DNA of 6,577 bases, from contig VGPI01000117.1 in the NCBI GenBank assembly GCA_016875595.1, positions 1-6,577 of the forward strand, given 5' to 3'. Shown piece by piece: positions 1 through 4,000 of the stretch (its first letter is position 1; each line of letters opens with the position of its first letter). The notes under the pieces are model-generated. The model saw only the letters and a program-made list of their open reading frames with translations. It was not told where the DNA came from and ran no database searches. The stretch comes from Candidatus Cloacimonadota bacterium. Its GTDB lineage: Bacteria > Cloacimonadota > Cloacimonadia > Cloacimonadales > Cloacimonadaceae. A program made the position numbers and the translations under genes.

Positions 1-23
1 CCGGAGGGGCGATACCCTCCCAG

Positions 24-53
24 GCAGGGTGTGGAGCGGAGCGGAACCCCTGC
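24..53. other. Second hairpin of the long repeat unit (example copy)
   Basis: GCAGGGT (24-30) can pair with ACCCCTGC (46-53) with one bulged C, leaving a 15-nt loop containing the direct repeat GAGCG GAGCG. The same structure recurs in the units at 109, 219, 302 and 385. In all five copies the GCAGGG and CCCCTGC arms are unchanged, while the differences (TGTGG, TAGGG, CGGGG) fall just inside the left arm at the loop edge. That pattern fits selection or copying of a folded element, but five near-identical copies are too few to prove it. Confidence 0.6.
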
Positions 54-81
54 ACACCGGCAACCGTCACCCCCTCTCCAG

Positions 82-108
82 CCCCGGAGGGGCGACACCA
101 TAACCAAG
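82..108. repeat. Short 27-bp repeat module (S), first copy
   Basis: This module is CCCCGGAGGGG followed by CGACACCATAACCAAG. An identical copy sits at 192-218 and a diverged one (five transitions and a 2-nt insertion) at 6508-6536, downstream of the gene. It is the smallest form of the family seen here and may be its basic mobile or structural unit, with the 83-bp unit being the core plus a different tail. Confidence 0.85.
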
Positions 109-191
109 CCCCGGAGGGGCGATACCCTCACAGGCAGGGTGTGGAGCGGAGCGGAACCCCTGCACACCGGCAACCGTCACCCCCTCTCCAG

Positions 192-218
192 CCCCGGAGG
201 GGCGACACCATAACCAAG
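192..218. repeat. Short 27-bp repeat module (S), second copy
   Basis: This copy is identical to 82-108. It sits between the long units at 109-191 and 219-301, so the L+S pair behaves as a 110-bp higher-order unit that was duplicated once. Confidence 0.85.
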
Positions 219-457
219 CCCCGGAGGGGCGATACCCTCACAGGCAGGGTGTGGAGCGGAGCGGAACCCCTGCACCCCGGCAACCGTCACCACCTCCCAA
301 GCCCCGGAGGGGCGATACCCTCACAGGCAGGGTAGGGAGCGGAGCGGAACCCCTGCACACCGGCAACCGTCACACCCTCTCCAGCCCCGGAGGGGCGATA
401 CCCTCATAGGCAGGGCGGGGAGCGGAGCGGAACCCCTGCACCCCTTGGTTTGGGACG

Positions 458-468
458 CTGATCATCAG
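458..468. other. Small perfect palindrome next to the array end
   Basis: CTGAT and ATCAG flank a single central C. It lies 14 bp beyond the truncated last repeat unit and is followed by an A-run (CCAAAAAAT, 472-480). It could be a protein-binding site or chance. Confidence 0.3.
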
Positions 469-536
469 AATCCAAAAAATATCTCTTGACATATTCCATG
501 GAGTAGATTAGGCATGGCTCAGCGTCGGAATATCCG

Positions 537-558
537 TTGATCTGATTGATCAATTGAT
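537..558. promoter_or_regulatory. Phased TTGAT repeats around an ATTGATCAAT palindrome (possible operator)
   Basis: TTGAT occurs at 537-541, 546-550 and 554-558, spaced 9 and 8 bp, and the middle copy lies in the perfect 10-bp palindrome ATTGATCAAT (545-554). Clustered, nearly evenly spaced half-sites of this kind resemble a transcription-factor operator. The distance to the gene start (about 430 bp) is long, so a role in its control is uncertain. Confidence 0.35.
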
Positions 559-696
559 TGTGAGACTGTATTTTGTATCAATGCAACGGAGTGGATGAGA
601 CCTGATGGGAATCGTCCCCGCGCGCAGATTATGGCACAGCGAGGTAGAGAGTTGAACCAAATGCTGTATGAACGAATGACCGTCTGTCCACAGGTG

Positions 697-719
697 GCTT
701 GTGAGGGCACAAGCGTTTT
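697..719 (+). terminator. Perfect 7-bp hairpin followed by a short T-run (terminator-like or operator)
   Basis: GCTTGTG (697-703) and CACAAGC (708-714) are exact reverse complements with a 4-nt loop AGGG, followed by GTTTTA. On the + strand this has the layout of a weak intrinsic terminator; there is no T-run on the other strand. No gene upstream clearly needs it. Because its right arm overlaps the -35 zone of the TATAAT promoter candidate at 726-731, an operator or attenuator is an equally good reading. Confidence 0.4.
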
Positions 720-731
720 AGCGTCTATAAT
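704..731 (+). promoter_or_regulatory. Promoter candidate with perfect -10 (TATAAT)
   Basis: TATAAT at 726-731 matches the sigma-70 -10 consensus exactly. The best -35 with a 16-bp spacer is AGGGCA (704-709), matching TTGACA at only three of six positions. If used, it would give a leader of about 250 nt before the start codon. A second weaker -10-like box, GATAAT (821-826), lies closer to the gene but has no recognisable -35. Promoter consensus in FCB lineages can differ, so this is tentative. Confidence 0.35.
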
Positions 732-806
732 AGCGTATTGTTTGGTGTGTATTTACATCCACATAGGTCAAATCAATTCAGGAAGCTCCATCCGGATCAA
801 GGCTGC

Positions 807-857
807 GGGAAGTATTGTATGATAATTACATCGCACGTTACTTATCGGTCACTTCCC
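807..857 (+). other. Inverted repeat in the leader (possible 5'-UTR fold)
   Basis: GGGAAGT (807-813) is an exact reverse complement of ACTTCCC (851-857). Inside the 37-nt loop, TGTA (816-819) can pair with TACA (827-830). The element sits 129 bp before the start codon and would be in the transcript if the 726-731 promoter is used. It matches no riboswitch I recognise. Confidence 0.3.
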
Positions 858-971
858 TCCGGCGGATCCTGCTTCTTGACCCCATTTCCCCACCATCCAC
901 AGACCTCCGGTGCTTTTTCTGCCGGAAATTACATTTCAACCATCTTCATTCTTCATCCAAAATAACCCTCT

Positions 972-978
972 GAAGGAG
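972..978 (+). promoter_or_regulatory. Ribosome binding site of the large secreted-protein gene
   Basis: GAAGGAG lies 8 nt before the ATG at 987, a strong Shine-Dalgarno at normal spacing. Together with the signal peptide that starts exactly there, it fixes the start codon. Confidence 0.9.
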
Positions 979-986
979 TATCAATT

Positions 987-1043
987 ATGAAGAAATTAAT
1001 CTTTCTGTTCGCCCTCTTGGCGATATTAGCGCCCGTCCTGGCT
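987..1043 (+). other. Signal peptide (residues 1-19)
   Basis: Two lysines are followed by a hydrophobic core (LIFLFALLAILAPV) and the cleavage motif VLA before Q20, a classical Sec/signal peptidase I layout. There is no lipobox cysteine, so the protein is not a lipoprotein. Confidence 0.93.
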
Positions 1044-4000
1044 CAGACCTATCTGTTTGAGAACTTTGAGACGGCTTTTGTCGGAACCCCCGCCGCCCCT
1101 CCCGAATGGACGCAGACCATGAACCGCCCGGTCAATACCGGCGCCAGTGAACGTGACTGGGCCCGCAGTGTCTATTCAGGATCCGGGACAACCTGGGCAC
1201 CGGCATCATCCGGGACCAATCCAGCCGGAGCAGTTTCCGGTACCGGCGCACTTTGGATCGATGATTACAACTTCGGCGGATCTGGTGACAAGCGCACCTC
1301 CCGCCGGATGGAATCACCGGCGCTCGACCTTCTCTCCGCCTCCAGTGCCTACCTGAGATTCTGGTATTTCAATGCACAGGGAATTGGCACTAACCTGAAT
1401 CTGAGAGTAATGGCTTCCCGGGACGGCGGTGCCTCCTGGGACAACCTGACCCCCATCGTCAATGGATTTACCGGCACGGCGAACACCTGGAACCGGATCA
1501 GCGTGGCTATTCCATCTTATTATTACACTGCCAATGCCAAGATCGGTTTTGAGCTCACCGGTATTTGGGGATCCCATAATCCATTTATCGACGACGTTAG
1601 CGTGGAAGAATTCACGCCCACTTGGATCCTCTCCGCCGGAAGCGGGGAATGGAACTCCGGAGCTACCTGGGTCGGCGGAGTGGTCCCCACTGCGGATAAT
1701 CACGTCGAGATCCTTGCCGGGCATACGGTGAACATTACCAATACGACCGGTATCATCGCCCGTTGCCAGAGATTGAATCTGAGCGGTACACTCACCCATG
1801 GCAGCGGAACTACCAATATGTTGCATGCCTACAGTCATATTTCGATTAGCAACACCGGCACACTCAATGCTTTCCAACTTGGAAGCACCACCTCCGGCAG
1901 AACGGTGTATTGCGGTGGTAATTTCTCGATCGCTGCCGGTGGATCAGCTAATTTCAGCGTGGGCATCACGATGCAATCAGTCGGCACAACGACATCAACC
2001 AGCGCTTCCCAACTCGTAGTGCTGGGTTTTGATAATACGGTGTTTACCAACAGTGGTACGCTGGTCAACGGCAGGATCAACAATTTTGCCATAATGAAGC
2101 CCTACAATTTCGATCTGTTGTCACCCGTGACGGTGCCCTATACACTGGGGTTACACTCCGGTAATCTGTCGCATTCGGGTAACCTGACCCTCGGTAATGC
2201 CCTCAACACATCAGACATTGTTCAGACCATCGTTTGTCATGGTCCGGGTCTGGGTGGAGTGGATCCGGTCTGGAACAACACCCGAATTGCATCCCGCAAT
2301 TACACCTTCTACTCACCACCCTGGGTGCCTTTTACCCGAACCAATGTCTGGTCGAACTCAGTACACTTTGAACTCGTCGGCGGAGTGCGCACAGTAACCG
2401 GTACACTCACCATGAATACCCACAACAATCTGCTGCTTACCAGCCCATTGACAGTGGGAACGGCAACAACAGGAAGTATGACCCTGACCCGCGGGATCAT
2501 CATCACCGATGACACCAACCTCCTGCATCTGGCGCAGGGTAATACCAGTTCCTCCAGCGGTCTTGATCCCTCCACGGCGACCCCACCGACAACACATGGC
2601 TCCTACGTTGCCGGTCCCTTGAGAAGGACATACCCTGCCAGTGGTTCCACTACCCGCGAGTTTCCCCTGGGAATTGGCTATGCCTTCAATGGCGAAACAC
2701 CCAATGCCAACGTCCGTAAACAGGTGACCATCGCCACCGGTGCCACTGGTGCTTCCGGTCAATCCCCAACCGTATCCGTAGCAGCGACTCCGACCGGCAC
2801 GGTCAATCTTCCCGCCACCCAATTCTGTGGCATCCGCGCTTATCGGGTCAACCTCAATGGCGGACCTGACTTCCCGGCAAGTGCTACGATTACGATGCGC
2901 GGCTTGAACCGCACCTGGGGTAACAGCGACCAGTTGTTCGGAATGCAAAATCAGTTGCATGTCCTTCAATCGACTGCCATCAATGGCACTTGGAATGTCA
3001 GATCACCTGCTTCCGGAACTGCAGTGGGTTTTGTCAACGATACGGCATACGCCAGAACTACCACCACCTCTGTCGAAGGTCCGATCGCACCATTGGCAGC
3101 CTTGGGTGAATACTTCGCCTGGGGAACCTCGGCACCGACAGACCCGGTGTTTGGCTACAGTCCCACCTCCATCGACTTTGGTCTGGTCAGCCAGGGTGTT
3201 CCGACGGCTTGGACGAACGTCACCATCACCAATACCGGTGGCGGAACGCTTACCCTGCTCAGCAGCGATGTCTCCTTGACCGGCACAGATCCCGACCAGT
3301 TTGAGTGGTCCAATGCCAATTTCCCGATGAGCCTGACTCCGGCATCACCCTCAGCCACGATCCCGGTGCGGATGCTTGCCACTTCCGAAGGGGCAAAATC
3401 CGCCACGCTGAATATCAACTACAGCGGAACGGATTATCCCGTCACCCTGAGCGGGACCGGATTGCCGGAAGGCACCGTGGTGATCGGAAGCGGCCTTGCT
3501 ACCCAAAGACAGCCCATGGGTGTGTATTGGGGATATGAACGCTCGGCTGCGCTCTATACCAATGCTCAATTGCAGGCACTCGATGGACGGTTGAACCAGG
3601 TTGGCTGGTATTGTGCCACCCCTTATGCCACAGTGGTACCCTACAGGATCTATGCTAAACAGACGACAGCTACGGCTTTCACGGCACAAACCTGGGCTGA
3701 CTTTATCGTCGGCGCCACCCTGGTGAAGGAAGGCACCTACGCTTTCTCCACCGTTGGCTGGCACTACTTCAATACCGACAATATATTCATTTATACCGGA
3801 GACAACCTCATCATCGTCGTGGAAACCTTCTATGGCGGGACGGGTACTTCCTCATATCCGCTCTTCCGTTACTCCACCGGAACCGCCGGATCCCACCAAT
3901 TCTGGTATGCGGATAACACTCCTCCCGTCGGGGCCGGGACACTGAATACTCAGTTGCCCAATATCATCGTGCAGTTCACTGAACCCCCGGCAGGTCCTCC

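Larger units (their letters stand above)
1..444. repeat. Modular tandem array of GC-rich hairpin repeats (83-bp and 27-bp units)
   Basis: The exact core CCCCGGAGGGG occurs at 82, 109, 192, 219, 302 and 385, and a copy lacking its first two bases starts the window. Spacings are 27, 83, 27, 83 and 83 bp. Two module types explain this. A long unit (L, 83 bp) continues from the core as CGATACCCTCACAGGCAGGG, and a short unit (S, 27 bp) continues as CGACACCATAACCAAG. The order is L(1-81) S(82-108) L(109-191) S(192-218) L(219-301) L(302-384) and a truncated L(385-444). Blocks 1-110 and 111-220 differ at a single base (position 20, C versus A), which suggests a recent duplication; the units nearer the gene are more diverged. 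Each L unit carries two potential hairpins: the core (stem CCCC/GGGG, loop GGA) and GCAGGGT/ACCCCTGC. The array is probably longer, because it begins at the window edge. It is not a CRISPR: there are no unique spacers. Short open frames across it only reflect the repeats. Confidence 0.95.
445..986. other. Long non-coding leader region with no convincing gene
   Basis: The GC-rich array stops abruptly after 444 and the next roughly 150 bp are visibly richer in A and T. Open frames here (for example 595-822 on +, 519-710 on -) are short and resemble no family I know. The one at 595 has a GGAG only 3 nt before its ATG and runs through the inverted repeat at 697-714, so I do not call it. I find no tRNA-like T-loop or rRNA segment. 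What can be seen are the separate inverted repeats, a promoter candidate and the ribosome binding site listed individually. The region is unusually long for a simple promoter and may hold regulatory RNA structure or decayed sequence. Confidence 0.7.

Noticed and set aside
31..335. Short overlapping open frames (60-64 residues) with repeated PRRGDT-type peptides across the array
   Set aside because: They are only the translation of the tandem repeat, start inside the unit, have no Shine-Dalgarno and change length with the repeat number.
1..444. CRISPR array
   Set aside because: The units are homologous along their whole length, with no unique spacers, and the 27/83-bp spacing comes from two related modules.
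486..514. Promoter with perfect TTGACA at 486-491
   Set aside because: The hexamer is perfect, but at 16-18 bp spacing the -10 options (TTAGGC, TAGGCA, AGGCAT) match poorly, so I do not list it as a promoter; it remains a possible start for a small transcript ending near 719.
519..710. Possible 63-residue protein on the - strand
   Set aside because: No ribosome binding site or family resemblance is seen, and it overlaps the AT-rich operator-like repeats and the hairpin at 697-714.
595..822. Possible 75-residue protein on the + strand
   Set aside because: It has no recognisable family, its GGAG is only 3 nt from the ATG, it runs through a perfect inverted repeat with a T-run, and its composition looks random.
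873..904. Promoter close to the gene using TTGACC at 876-881
   Set aside because: The sequence at the expected -10 (ACAGAC, 899-904) does not resemble TATAAT.
905..925. TCCGG...CCGGA hairpin with T-rich loop before the gene
   Set aside because: It has only a 5-bp stem with an 11-nt loop, and CCGG-containing words are common throughout this sequence, so it is likely chance.
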